A DNA stretch of 64,000 nucleotides from Ponticoccus litoralis. GTDB lineage: Bacteria > Pseudomonadota > Alphaproteobacteria > Rhodobacterales > Rhodobacteraceae. The stretch lies in assembly GCF_039769985.1 (NCBI RefSeq), contig NZ_JBDNCH010000002.1, positions 2,170,001 through 2,234,000 of the forward strand, given 5' to 3'. Every line of letters begins with the position of its first letter. The first letter of the stretch is position 1. The notes under the pieces were generated by a model. That model had not been told where the DNA came from and searched no databases. It worked only from the letters and a program-made list of their open reading frames with translations. The translations under genes and the position numbers were made by a program. Positions 53,488-62,443 of the stretch are shown piece after piece.

Positions 53488-54849
53488 ATGGGAACGAGTG
53501 TTTTTGACTCCGAGCTTTTGATGAATGCTTGGTCGACCGAAGAAATGCGTGGCGTTTTCAACGACCGCGCCCGCATGCAGGCATGGCTGGATGTCGAGGC
53601 CGCACTTGCGCTGGTGCAGGCCGATCTTGGCATGATCCCGCAAGAGGCGGCGACGGAAATCGCGGCGAAGTCCAACTACGAGGCCATCGACAAGGACCTG
53701 GTGCTGCATCACCTGAAGATCACGAAGCACCCGCTGGTGCCGACCGTGCGCGCGCTTGAAGCCGCCTGCGAGGGCGATGCCGGCGAATACGTGCACTACG
53801 GCGTGACCACGCAGGACGTCATGGACACCGGTCTCGTGCTGCAACTGCGCAAGGCGACCGAGATCATCCGCCGCGACCTGAAGATCCTCGCCAAGGACCT
53901 GATGCGCCTGAGCGAAGAGCACCGCAACACGCCGATGATGGGCCGCACGCTGTCGCTGCAGGCGCTGCCGGTCACCTTCGGCTTCAAGACCGCGATCTGG
54001 CTGTCGGAAATCGACCGCCATCTCGAACGTCTCGACGAAATGGAAAAGCGCGTCTTCGTCGGCTCCATCGTCGGTGCCGTGGGCACCAAGGCCTCTTTCG
54101 GGGCCAAGGCCGACGAGATGGAAAAGGCCGTGAACGACCGTCTGGGCCTCGGCACGCCGACGATTTCCTGGCAGGCTGCCCGTGACGGCTTTTTCGAACT
54201 GGGCTCGACCTTCGGCGGCATCAACGCGACGCTCAACAAGATCGGCAACCAGCTTCTCCTGCTGGCGCACAACGAATTCGACGAGATCGCGGAACCCTTC
54301 GGCAAGGGTCAGGTCGGCTCTTCCACCATGCCGCACAAGCGCAACCCGGCCGTGACGGAGAACTCTGTCACCGTCAGCAACACGCTGAAATCCAACATCA
54401 ACATCCTTTCGGACATCACCAAGCACGAGCATGAGCGCGACGGGGCCGTCTGGAAGATGGAATGGAAGATCCTGCCCGAGATCTGCCTGATGCTCTCTGT
54501 CGTGCTCGACAACCTGAAATTCGTCTTCGCGGATATCGAGGTCAAGAAAGAGAGCATGCTGAAAAACCTCAACCTGCTGCGCGGCTATGCCCTGGCCGAG
54601 CGCGTGATGTTCGCGCTGTCCGACAAGATGGGCAAGCAGACCGCCCACGAAGAGGTCTACAGTGCCGCCATGCACGGGATCGAAAGCGACATCACGTTCC
54701 GCGAGGCGCTTCTGGCCAACGCGGAGATCCGCGAGGCGATTTCCGAGGCAGAGCTCGACGCCCTTCTGGACCCGACCACCTATGTCGGCAGCGCCCCCGA
54801 TCTTGTCGATCAGGCGGTGGCCAAGACCGGGGCCGGTGGCCGTATCTAA
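53488..54849 (+). CDS. PcaB/PurB-like lyase (fumarase/aspartase superfamily)
   Basis: 453 aa. Three superfamily regions: EYVHYGVTTQDVMDTGLV, PMMGRTLSLQALPVTFGFK and the signature GSSTMPHKRNP with the catalytic Ser loop. The start FDSELLMNAWSTEEMRGVFN and layout are closer to 3-carboxymuconate cycloisomerase-type proteins than to housekeeping PurB. Members with non-PcaB context split a C-N (or C-O) bond to release fumarate. SD AAGGAG 9 nt upstream. Confidence 0.82.
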   Translation: MGTSVFDSELLMNAWSTEEMRGVFNDRARMQAWLDVEAALALVQADLGMIPQEAATEIAAKSNYEAIDKDLVLHHLKITKHPLVPTVRALEAACEGDAGEYVHYGVTTQDVMDTGLVLQLRKATEIIRRDLKILAKDLMRLSEEHRNTPMMGRTLSLQALPVTFGFKTAIWLSEIDRHLERLDEMEKRVFVGSIVGAVGTKASFGAKADEMEKAVNDRLGLGTPTISWQAARDGFFELGSTFGGINATLNKIGNQLLLLAHNEFDEIAEPFGKGQVGSSTMPHKRNPAVTENSVTVSNTLKSNINILSDITKHEHERDGAVWKMEWKILPEICLMLSVVLDNLKFVFADIEVKKESMLKNLNLLRGYALAERVMFALSDKMGKQTAHEEVYSAAMHGIESDITFREALLANAEIREAISEAELDALLDPTTYVGSAPDLVDQAVAKTGAGGRI

Positions 54850-54865
54850 CTGAAAGTAGAAGACA

Positions 54866-56242
54866 ATGACCTATTCCCGGCAGATTTCCGATTTCATTTG
54901 CGCCCTTCGGTTCGACACCATACCGGAGCGCACCACGGTGCGTGCGCGACAACTGATGACCGATACGCTGGGGGTAGGTCTGGCGGGCACCCGCCATCCC
55001 AATTTCGCGGCTGCGCTCAAGGGTGTGGCCGCCATTCCCGGGACGGGAGGCGATCATCCGGTGATCGGGACCGACCGCCGCCTGACCGCGCCCTATGCCG
55101 CGCTGGTCAACGGGGTCGCCTGCCATGTGCTGGACTTCGACGACACCCATACCGCCTCTATCGTGCATGGCAGTGCCATTCTCACGCCGCTGGTGCTTGC
55201 CCTGGGTGAAGAGGTCCACGCCAGCGGGCCGGAGGTGCTGACCGCCTTCGTCGCAGGCTGGGAGGTCGCGGCGCGCGTGGGCATCGCCTCGGGCAACAGT
55301 TTCCACAACCGTGGCTTTCATTCGACCGCAATCGCGGGGATCTTCGGCGCGACGGTCGCGGCGGGCAAGCTGCTGGGCCTGACCGCCTGCCAGATGACCA
55401 ATGCCCTGGGCCTGTGCGGCAGCCGGGCCGCGGGCATCACCGAGTTCCTGACCAACAATTCCGCCTCCAAGGGTTACCATGTGGGCTGGGCGGCGCGCAC
55501 GGCGATGGAAATCGCCTACCTCGCCCGCGCCGGGGCAACCGGCCCCGCGACCGTCTTCGAGGGAGCGAACGGGCTGTTGTCCACCCATGGCCTGCCCGAG
55601 CTTTGCCGCCCCGAGGCGCTTGTGGAAGAGTTCGGGACGCGCTGGGAGACCGAGAATGTCTCGATCAAGCCCTATCCCTGCTGCCACTTCGCCCATGGCG
55701 CCCTTGATTGTGCCATCGCCCTGAAAGAGGACGGCATCACGCCGGACCGGATCGAGCGCGTGCACGCGATCATCGACGAGGTCGCGGCGGGCTTTGTCTG
55801 CAAGCCGATCGAAAGCAAATACGTGCCCAGCAACGCCTATGGCGCGAAGTTCAGCCTGCCCTATCTGGTCGGTCTGGGGCTGATCGACGGCGGGGCGGAC
55901 CTGTCCTCGTTCAGCGACACCGCCATTGCCCGCAAGGAGCTTCTGGATGTGGCGCGCAAGGTCACCTACGAGGACGCCGAGAAGGGCACCACCGGTTTTC
56001 CCAAGTATTTCCCGGGCCATCTGGTCGTGACGCTGACCGACGGGCAGGTGATCGAGAAACGCGTGCCGATCAACCGGGGCAACCCCGATCTGCCGCTGAG
56101 CGACGACGAGGTGGCCGCGAAGTTCTACGGCAACGTCACGGGCATCCTTGGCGAGGCCCGCGCCAGAACGATCTTCGAAAAGCTCGTCGCCCTTGATAAG
56201 CTCAAGGAAATCACGGGGCTGACCCGTGAACTGATCGGCTGA
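54866..56242 (+). CDS. MmgE/PrpD family protein
   Basis: 458 aa, MTYSRQISDFICALRFDTIP at the start; family motifs LNGVACHVLDFDDTH-like (NGVACHVLDFDDTH), GWEVAARVGIASGN, and KPYPCCHFAHGALDCAIAL. The superfamily includes 2-methylcitrate dehydratase, cis-aconitate decarboxylase and iminodisuccinate epimerase. No other methylcitrate genes are here, so propionate breakdown is unlikely; epimerase or dehydratase action on the transported carboxylate is more plausible. Confidence 0.85.
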   Translation: MTYSRQISDFICALRFDTIPERTTVRARQLMTDTLGVGLAGTRHPNFAAALKGVAAIPGTGGDHPVIGTDRRLTAPYAALVNGVACHVLDFDDTHTASIVHGSAILTPLVLALGEEVHASGPEVLTAFVAGWEVAARVGIASGNSFHNRGFHSTAIAGIFGATVAAGKLLGLTACQMTNALGLCGSRAAGITEFLTNNSASKGYHVGWAARTAMEIAYLARAGATGPATVFEGANGLLSTHGLPELCRPEALVEEFGTRWETENVSIKPYPCCHFAHGALDCAIALKEDGITPDRIERVHAIIDEVAAGFVCKPIESKYVPSNAYGAKFSLPYLVGLGLIDGGADLSSFSDTAIARKELLDVARKVTYEDAEKGTTGFPKYFPGHLVVTLTDGQVIEKRVPINRGNPDLPLSDDEVAAKFYGNVTGILGEARARTIFEKLVALDKLKEITGLTRELIG

Positions 56243-56258
56243 ACCACGGGAAAAGACC

Positions 56259-57146
56259 ATGTCCGACCTCTCTCTTCACGGCGTCATCCCCTATCTTCCG
56301 ACACCGGTGACCCCGGAGGGAGAGGTCGACCGTGCCGCCCTGTCGCGGCTTGTCGAGCATCTGATCGGGCAGGGGGTGCACGGCTTTGCGCCCCTCGGCT
56401 CGACCGGCGAGTTCGCCTATCTGGATGCCGCGCAGAAAGAGACCGTCGTGCGCACGGTGGTCGAGGCTGTGGACGGGCGGGTGCCGGTGATCGCGGGGGT
56501 CGCCTCGACCACCACGCGCGACGCGGTGGCACAGGCGCAGCGGTGGCGGGCCCTGGGCGCCGACGGCATCCTTGCCATCCTCGAGGCCTATTTTCCCCTC
56601 ACGGACGCGGGCGTAGAGGCCTATTTCACCGCCATCGCGGATGCGACGGACGCGCCCGTGACGCTTTACACCAACCCGAGCTTCCAGCGCAGCGACCTGA
56701 GCCTTCCGGTGATCTCGCGGCTGTCGCATCACCCCAATATCCGCTACATCAAGGACGCCTCGACCAACACGGGGCGCCTTCTGAGCATTCTCAACCGCAC
56801 CGAGGGGCGGCTTGGCGTCTTTGCCGCCTCGGCGCATATCACGACCGCGGTGATGCTGATCGGCGGGCTGGGGTGGATGGCCGGACCCTCCTGCGTCGCG
56901 CCGCGTCAGAGCGTAGAGCTTTACGCGCTGTGCAAGGCGGGGAAATGGGACGCCGCCATGGATCTCCAGCGCCGTCTGTGGTCCCTGAACGAAAGTTTCG
57001 CCCGCTTCAATCTGGCGGCGGCGATCAAGGCGGGACTGCGGCTTCAGGGGTTCGACTGCGGCGATCCATTGCCGCCGCAGCGCTCTCTGGACGCCGCCGA
57101 AATCGACCAACTCAAGGATGCGCTCTCTCTGATCGGCGCAATGTAG
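56259..57146 (+). CDS. DapA-like class I aldolase/lyase
   Basis: 295 aa TIM barrel of the DHDPS/N-acetylneuraminate lyase superfamily. PLGSTGEFAYLDAAQKETVV holds the GxTGE pyruvate-binding motif; Tyr of the proton relay in VTLYTNPSFQ; Schiff-base Lys in IRYIKDAST. Not the biosynthetic DapA by context; probably makes or cleaves a pyruvate-derived intermediate of the pathway. Confidence 0.85.
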   Translation: MSDLSLHGVIPYLPTPVTPEGEVDRAALSRLVEHLIGQGVHGFAPLGSTGEFAYLDAAQKETVVRTVVEAVDGRVPVIAGVASTTTRDAVAQAQRWRALGADGILAILEAYFPLTDAGVEAYFTAIADATDAPVTLYTNPSFQRSDLSLPVISRLSHHPNIRYIKDASTNTGRLLSILNRTEGRLGVFAASAHITTAVMLIGGLGWMAGPSCVAPRQSVELYALCKAGKWDAAMDLQRRLWSLNESFARFNLAAAIKAGLRLQGFDCGDPLPPQRSLDAAEIDQLKDALSLIGAM

Positions 57147-57161
57147 AACAAGGAGAACACC

Positions 57162-57506
57162 ATGATCGAACGGATCGAAACCGGCCAGCGCATGAGCAAG
57201 ATCGTCAAGCACAACGGCGTGGCCTACCTTTGTGGGCAGGTCGGCGCGGGCGACACCGTGGCCGAACAGACCCGGGACTGCCTGTCGCGCGTCGACGCCT
57301 TGCTGGAGAAGGCCGGATCGTCGCGCGAGCATATCCTGCAGGCGATCGTCTGGCTGTCCGACATGGCCGATTTCGACGAGATGAACGCGGTCTGGGACGC
57401 CTGGGTGCCCGAAGGCCACGCCCCCGCGCGGGCCTGCGGCGAGGCGAAACTGGCGCGCGATGTGCTGAAGGTCGAAATCATCGTGACCGCCGCAATCCCG
57501 GACTGA
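57162..57506 (+). CDS. RidA-family enamine/imine deaminase
   Basis: 114 aa, MIERIETGQRMSKIVKHNGV; trimeric chorismate-mutase-like fold with GEAKLARDVLKVEIIVTAAI. The canonical catalytic Arg lies in the P-A-R-A-C-G-E-A-K-L-A-R segment. RidA proteins hydrolyse 2-aminoacrylate and related imines, matching a PLP lyase upstream. Last gene of the operon. Confidence 0.85.
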   Translation: MIERIETGQRMSKIVKHNGVAYLCGQVGAGDTVAEQTRDCLSRVDALLEKAGSSREHILQAIVWLSDMADFDEMNAVWDAWVPEGHAPARACGEAKLARDVLKVEIIVTAAIPD

Positions 57507-58204
57507 TCCCGCCGGGGATCGGTCCCGGCAGGGAAAGCCGCCTGTCACATGTCTGGCAGAAAGGCGGGGGGCTCGATCTCAGAGCCTTCCGACCTGCGGC
57601 GGTCGCGCGCGCGACGCCCAAGGCCGTAGATTTTTCGCATGTCATGATGTACCCTCCGGCGCAATCCGAGAGGAAACCCACGAAAGCGCCTGCATGCCAA
57701 ACAGGCCTGCGGACCGCACGAGGTTCTGGTCATAGCCTCCCCTTTGCCTGCGCGTCGGGGGTGCGCCAGCAAGGATACTCGATGTGACTGCCCTGCCTCC
57801 GATCTTCGGTTTCAAGGCCATGAACCGGCGGCAAAGCGCCCGTGCTGATCGGGCGCGCCGCGATATCCTCATCAGCCGCGTCTCCTGCCTGCGTTTCGCG
57901 GCGGAAGCCGATCCCGAACCGGCGGTCCGCCCGGCCCGGCTGAACGCGACCGGTGCCGAAGGCGCCCATGCCCGGCCCGCCCATAGGGGCGCTGCGGCGG
58001 CAGCGGTTCCGCTCTTTCCTCGCCGCGACGGACGAAGCCTGACCGGCACCCGGGCGACAGCGCGGGTCTCCGTTGACGAGGCGATCCGGGGCATGCATGC
58101 GGCTTTCGCAATTCCCATCAACGGTCGGGGCGGCGGCCGCATCGGGTTCTGACGGGCCGCGCGACCGCCACGGGGCCGGGCCATTTCGAAGAAGGAGACG
58201 ACGC
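57507..58204. other. 698-base region without a convincing gene
   Basis: Open frames exist on both strands but are Arg/Pro/Ala-rich with no recognisable domains, start context or codon pattern like the neighbours. A GC hairpin (GGGAT...) after ridA may terminate that operon. It may contain decayed sequence. Confidence 0.5.
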
Positions 58205-59185
58205 ATGCGTATCATCAAGGGCCTGATCCTGCTGTGGATCGCACTGGCCCCCGGCATCCTCGGCGCCCAGACCACGGTGGAAAAGCGCGTGACCTTCGCG
58301 CCCGGCACCTCGGGGGCGACAATCAGCGACCGCCTGCGCGGCTACGAAAGCATCGACTACCTGCTTGGCGCCAGCGCCGGGCAGACCATGACCATCGAAT
58401 TTACCCCCAGCAATCCTTCGGCCTATTTCAACCTGCTGGTGGGCAACGATCCGGCGGCGATCCACATCGGGTCGACCTCGGGCAACCGGTTCAGCGGCAC
58501 TTTGCCCGCGTCGGGGGATTATCGCATCCGGGTGTTCCTGATGCGCAATGCCGCGCGGCGCGACGAGACCACCGACTACACGCTGCGGGTGTCCATCGGC
58601 GGCGCGGCGGCGCAGGCTCCGGCGCGGCAGCCAGACTATGCCGACGGGCTGTCGGGCGGGCCGGACTGGTGGCAGGTCACCGGGCTTTCGGCGGGCGACA
58701 CGCTGAACGTGCGGTCGGGGCCGGGCACCGGCTACGCGGTGGTGGGCAAGCTTGCCAGCGGCGACCGCGTGCGGAACATGGGGTGCCGGATGAACGGCCA
58801 GACCCGCTGGTGCCGGGTCGGATTTGCCGGCGATCAGCCGCTGACCGGCTGGGCCGCCGGGCGCTATCTGCGCGAAGCGGCGGCCTCCGACGCCCGTCAG
58901 CGGCCCTCGCCCGAGGCGCGCGGCCTTGTCCCCTGCGCACAAAGTGCGGGCCAGCCGATGGGCAGCTGCCCCTTCCGCGTCTCGCGCGGGACCGATGGCA
59001 CCGCAAGCGTCTGGATCACCTTGCCCGGCGGCGGCGAGCGTTATCTCGATTTCCGCAGCGGTCAGCTGGTGGGCAGCGACCCCGGTCGCAGCGTCAGCCA
59101 GAGCCGCACCTCGGACCTGAGCACGATCCTGGTGGACGGGGCCGAGCGCTACGAGATCCCCGACGCGGTGCTTTACGGCGGCTGA
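58205..59185 (+). CDS. Secreted bacterial SH3-domain protein
   Basis: 326 aa, signal peptide MRIIKGLILLWIALAPGILG. An N-terminal beta domain of PPC-like type (ISDRLRGYESIDYLLGASAG, YRIRVFLMRNAARRDE) precedes an SH3b domain (DTLNVRSGPGTGYAVVGKLA, RWCRVGFAG, GWAAGRYL). The C-terminal DUF-like region (CPFRVSRGTDGTASVWITLP) is common in Rhodobacteraceae. Probably binds the cell wall or a periplasmic ligand. SD AAGGAG. Confidence 0.8.
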   Translation: MRIIKGLILLWIALAPGILGAQTTVEKRVTFAPGTSGATISDRLRGYESIDYLLGASAGQTMTIEFTPSNPSAYFNLLVGNDPAAIHIGSTSGNRFSGTLPASGDYRIRVFLMRNAARRDETTDYTLRVSIGGAAAQAPARQPDYADGLSGGPDWWQVTGLSAGDTLNVRSGPGTGYAVVGKLASGDRVRNMGCRMNGQTRWCRVGFAGDQPLTGWAAGRYLREAAASDARQRPSPEARGLVPCAQSAGQPMGSCPFRVSRGTDGTASVWITLPGGGERYLDFRSGQLVGSDPGRSVSQSRTSDLSTILVDGAERYEIPDAVLYGG

Positions 59186-59557
59186 TCCCGCCGCGCGCGC
59201 TTTCTGGGATCACAGCAGACCGCCCCGAGTTCGCGAGGCCGATCCGCACCACGGTCCGGGCCGGGTTCTTGGTGGGGTTTCCGACCGGGACGGCCCCGGC
59301 GCAGCAGGCCCTGCCAGCCGGGCAGGGCCTGCTGGCCGTTTCGGCGGAGGGCGTGGCGCTGTTCACGGATCCGGCGCGGGAGGGCCCTCGCGCTCCCTCG
59401 GGTGGTCAGGCTGGCTCGGATGGCTGGCGGTGACCTGTCCCCCATGATGGCCGACCGGCTGACCGGGCAGCTGGCCGAGGGCACCGCCACCGCCGGGGCA
59501 GGGCGGCCGGGATCGCGTCGGCCTTTCGGAGCGGTCTTCGCCTGTTTTCCCGGTGAC
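59186..59557. other. Intergenic region with a long perfect hairpin
   Basis: 372 bases without a recognised gene, dominated by the hairpin at 59302-59334. Confidence 0.55.
59302..59334. repeat. 14-bp perfect hairpin
   Basis: CAGCAGGCCCTGCC, loop AGCCG, GGCAGGGCCTGCTG: a perfect 14-bp stem with no T-tract. Could stop convergent transcription or be a repeat-derived element. Confidence 0.6.
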
Positions 59558-60100
59558 ATGGGGCGATTGTCGCACGGTTGTCGCATTGTTGCGGTATCGG
59601 GCGGAAATGGTTTCTTGAATGGTCTCTTGGGGGGCGTCTTGCCCGTAGTCGGCGATCAGATAGCGGCTTTGCCGATGCGCTGGGACGCAGGGGACAGGGT
59701 CAGGGTGCTGATGGTGACCTCGCGCGATTCCGGGCGCTGGGTTATGCCCAAGGGCTGGACGATGGACGGCGAGAAGCCACGGGACGCCGCCGCCATCGAG
59801 GCGCTGGAAGAGGCCGGGGCGCGCGGGCATATCGGCAGCGAGGAGCTGGGCCAGTACCGCTATGGCAAGGTCATGCCGGATGGCAGCGTCGTGCCCTGCC
59901 TCGTCCGGGTCTATCCGCTGTTCGTCGACACCCTGCTGCGCAACTGGAAGGAACGCGGCGAGCGCAAGCGCAAGTGGTTCTCGCCCAAGGCCGCGTCGAA
60001 GCGGGTGGCCGAGCCGGAACTGGCGGCGCTTTTGCTGTCCATCCACGACCGACCGCAGAAACAGCCGGTGATCCGCGAATTGCTGAAGAGCTACCGGTAG
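59558..60100 (+). CDS. Nudix hydrolase (DIPP-like)
   Basis: 180 aa from ATG 59558; the start is uncertain and a later TTG would give a more typical length. Nudix box GWTMDGEKPRDAAAIEALEE followed by AGARG. The pattern of RVLMVTSRDSGRWVMPKGW resembles diphosphoinositol-polyphosphate-type Nudix proteins. C-terminal RKRKWFSPKAASKRVAEPEL is typical of these. Substrate not determinable. Confidence 0.82.
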   Translation: MGRLSHGCRIVAVSGGNGFLNGLLGGVLPVVGDQIAALPMRWDAGDRVRVLMVTSRDSGRWVMPKGWTMDGEKPRDAAAIEALEEAGARGHIGSEELGQYRYGKVMPDGSVVPCLVRVYPLFVDTLLRNWKERGERKRKWFSPKAASKRVAEPELAALLLSIHDRPQKQPVIRELLKSYR

Positions 60101-60306
60101 GGCGGCGCGGTCATCGGGCCGCCGATCTGGGAGCTTTGCGGAATTGATCGCGTCAAAGCGGGGCTTTCGACCCGGGCGGGCACGCGCGACGGCGGCACCG
60201 GGCCAAGCGTTTTGCCCGCAATCTGGGGCGCCGCGCCGCCTGCGCGAGGCCGGGACAGCCAGTCGGGGCAGCGGGGCTTCGGTCCCAGGCGGGGCGGGGC
60301 AGGCGC

Positions 60307-60810
60307 TCAGGCCTTCTGAAACCGCCCGTAATCGCCCGCGCTGAACACCAGCGGATGGCCGTCGCGCGTCGTCACCCGCGAGACCTGCCCGATCACCACC
60401 GAGTGGTCGCCGGCGTCATGGATCGCAACCTGCCGACACTCGAAGCGCGACAGGCAGCCGTCCAGCATCGGCACGCCATGCTGGTTGTAGGTCCAGTCGT
60501 AGCGCCCGAAGGCAACCCCGTCGCGGGCGAAGTCGAAGCACAGGTCGACCTGTTCGGCGCCCAGCACATGGATCGCGAAGAACTCGGCCTGAACATAGAA
60601 CGGATGCCGCGTCGACCGTTTCGCCGGGGACCAGAGCACCAGCGGCGGGTCGAGGGAGACGCTGGAAAAGCTGTTGGCGGTGATGCCCAGCGGTCCCTCG
60701 GGGGTCGCGCAGGTGATCACCGTCACACCGGTTGCGAAGCGTCCCAGCGCGTCTCGAAAGCTGCGGGGGTCCGCTTCTGCCGGGTCGAATGTATGGGGCA
60801 TTGCGGTCAT
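60307..60810 (-). CDS. NAD(P)H:flavin reductase (small subunit of two-component monooxygenase)
   Basis: 167 aa from the ATG at 60810. HpaC/DIM6-type split-barrel flavin reductase: FRDALGRFATGVTVITCATP, GITANSFSSVSLDPPLVLWS, FFAIHVLGAEQ. Supplies reduced FMN/FAD by diffusion. On the same strand as the LLM monooxygenase 397 bases upstream, its likely partner. Confidence 0.87.
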   Translation of the reverse strand: MTAMPHTFDPAEADPRSFRDALGRFATGVTVITCATPEGPLGITANSFSSVSLDPPLVLWSPAKRSTRHPFYVQAEFFAIHVLGAEQVDLCFDFARDGVAFGRYDWTYNQHGVPMLDGCLSRFECRQVAIHDAGDHSVVIGQVSRVTTRDGHPLVFSAGDYGRFQKA

Positions 60811-61207
60811 GTCCGGGCCTCGGGGCGGCGCGTGGCCGAGGGCGTTGATGTGTCGTTCAAACCTTGTCTCCCTGTCCATGGGCGCGCGTGCCGCACGGGC
60901 GATCCGGGCCGGATCGTTGCTTTCCGACTACAGGTAGAATGCGGCCACGATGCGCCAAGAGCCGGGCAATCGCAACCGTCGCGGCATCCGGACCACGGTC
61001 GGCACCCGGAACCGCGCCGCTTTATGCGGCGTCCGGTGCTGCGGTGCAAGGGCCTGCGGTCGCCGCGCGGGTCACACCGTCACGCCTGCGCCGGGCAGGC
61101 GGCGCCGCCAGCGACCGGGCTGCGGGCCGTCGGGTCTTTCGATGCACCCGCACAAGCGCAGCGGGCAGGGCGGCGGCCCGGGCACGGGGCAGGGGCGGCG
61201 CTGTGCA
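60811..61207. other. Gap between LLM monooxygenase and flavin reductase
   Basis: 397 bases; no gene, promoter or repeat recognised. Confidence 0.45.
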
Positions 61208-62362
61208 TCAGCGCCGTTCCCCGGCGGCCAAGGGGGTCGCGGGCGGGCCGTCGGGCAGGCGCCCGTAGGCCTGCGGCAGCGAGCAGGTCGCCATCTGCGG
61301 CAGCACGCGCGTTCCGAAGTGGCGGCATTCGTCCAGGTGCGGATAGCCCGAGAGGATGAAGGCCCGGATGCCCATGCGGCGGTACTCTTCCAGTTCCGAC
61401 AGCACCTGGTCGGTCGAGCCGACGATGGCCGCCCCACACCCTGATCGCGCCCGCCCGATGCCGGTCCAGAGGTGGCGCTCGACATAGCCGTACTGGTCCG
61501 CAAGCTTGCGCGCGCGGGCCTGATGCGCGACACCCAGCGAACCGCTGTCCAGCGCCCGCTCGCGGATCAGGCGGCCCATCTCGTCATCAAGCCGCGAGGT
61601 GATGTGTTCGGCCCATTCGCGGGCCTCGGCCTCTGTGTCGCGGACGATGACATGCACGCGCAGCCCGTAATCCAGCGTCCGCCCGTGGCGCCGGGCCACC
61701 GCGTTCACCGCCTTCATGCGCTCGGCGATCTGCGCCTTGGGTTCGGGCCACATCAGGTAGACGTCGCAATGCTGGCCGCACAGCTCCAGCGCGTCGGGGG
61801 AATAGCCGCCGAAATACAGCAGCGGCCCGCCGCTCTGCCATGGCCGGGCCGGATCGGTGGGCAGCCCGCTGAAGCGGTAGTGGTCACCCGCGTAGTCGAT
61901 GGTGTCGCGGGTCCAGGCCTGTTTGAGGATCTCCACCACCTCGCGCGAGCGCTGGTAGCGCAGGGCGCTTTCGGCGGTCTCGCCCGGGAAGTCGCTGCTG
62001 ATCACGTTCACCGTCAGGCGGCCTTCCAGCATGTGGTCGAGCGTCGCCAAGGTGCGCGCCAGCATGATCGGCTGCATCTCTCCGCAGCGCACGGCGGCCA
62101 GCATGGCGATCCGGTCGGTGATCGGCGCGCAGCCCGCGACAAAGCTCAGCGTGTCCTGCCCGACCTGGTAGGACGAGGGGCACAGGATATTGCGAAAGCC
62201 CTGCCGTTCGGCCTCTTGCACGATGGCCGAACAATGCGCGAAGGACGACCGCAGCCGCCCGTCCGGCACGCCAAGGAATTCGTAATCGTCCGAACACAGG
62301 GCCGCGAACCAGCTGACCTCGACGGCGTCCAGATCGGCAGAGGTGATGGGCACGACGGTCAT
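61208..62362 (-). CDS. LLM-class FMNH2-dependent monooxygenase (SsuD-like)
   Basis: 384 aa luciferase-like TIM barrel. AVEVSWFAALCSDDYEFLGV at the N-terminus, QGFRNILCPSSYQVGQDTLS, LATLDHMLEGRLTVNVISSD and YQRSREVVEILKQAW (flavin/phosphate region), then IGRARSGCGAAIVGSTDQVL. Resembles SsuD-type alkanesulfonate monooxygenases that release sulfite, but the substrate is not certain. Divergent from the GntR gene over 81 bases with an operator-like palindrome. Confidence 0.85.
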   Translation of the reverse strand: MTVVPITSADLDAVEVSWFAALCSDDYEFLGVPDGRLRSSFAHCSAIVQEAERQGFRNILCPSSYQVGQDTLSFVAGCAPITDRIAMLAAVRCGEMQPIMLARTLATLDHMLEGRLTVNVISSDFPGETAESALRYQRSREVVEILKQAWTRDTIDYAGDHYRFSGLPTDPARPWQSGGPLLYFGGYSPDALELCGQHCDVYLMWPEPKAQIAERMKAVNAVARRHGRTLDYGLRVHVIVRDTEAEAREWAEHITSRLDDEMGRLIRERALDSGSLGVAHQARARKLADQYGYVERHLWTGIGRARSGCGAAIVGSTDQVLSELEEYRRMGIRAFILSGYPHLDECRHFGTRVLPQMATCSLPQAYGRLPDGPPATPLAAGERR

Positions 62363-62412
62363 GGCGCCTCCGTGACTTGATTTCCTCTTGCGTAGCAGGC
62401 GCGTTCATGTAG

Positions 62413-62429
62413 ATCAATACTGTATCAAT
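62413..62429. promoter_or_regulatory. Candidate GntR operator
   Basis: ATCAATACTGTATCAAT: imperfect dyad around ATAC-T-GTAT in the LLM/GntR divergent region, 14 bases before the regulator's start. Position suits autoregulation and control of the monooxygenase. Confidence 0.5.
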
Positions 62430-62443
62430 TTCAGGGAGTCCCT

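Noticed and set aside
54866..56242. 2-methylcitrate dehydratase of propionate metabolism
   Set aside because: No prpB/prpC partners; neighbours are a carboxylate transporter and amino-compound lyases.
57642..58308. Arg/Ala-rich open frames in the 57.5-58.2 kb gap
   Set aside because: No domain, no ribosome binding site, composition unlike real genes here.
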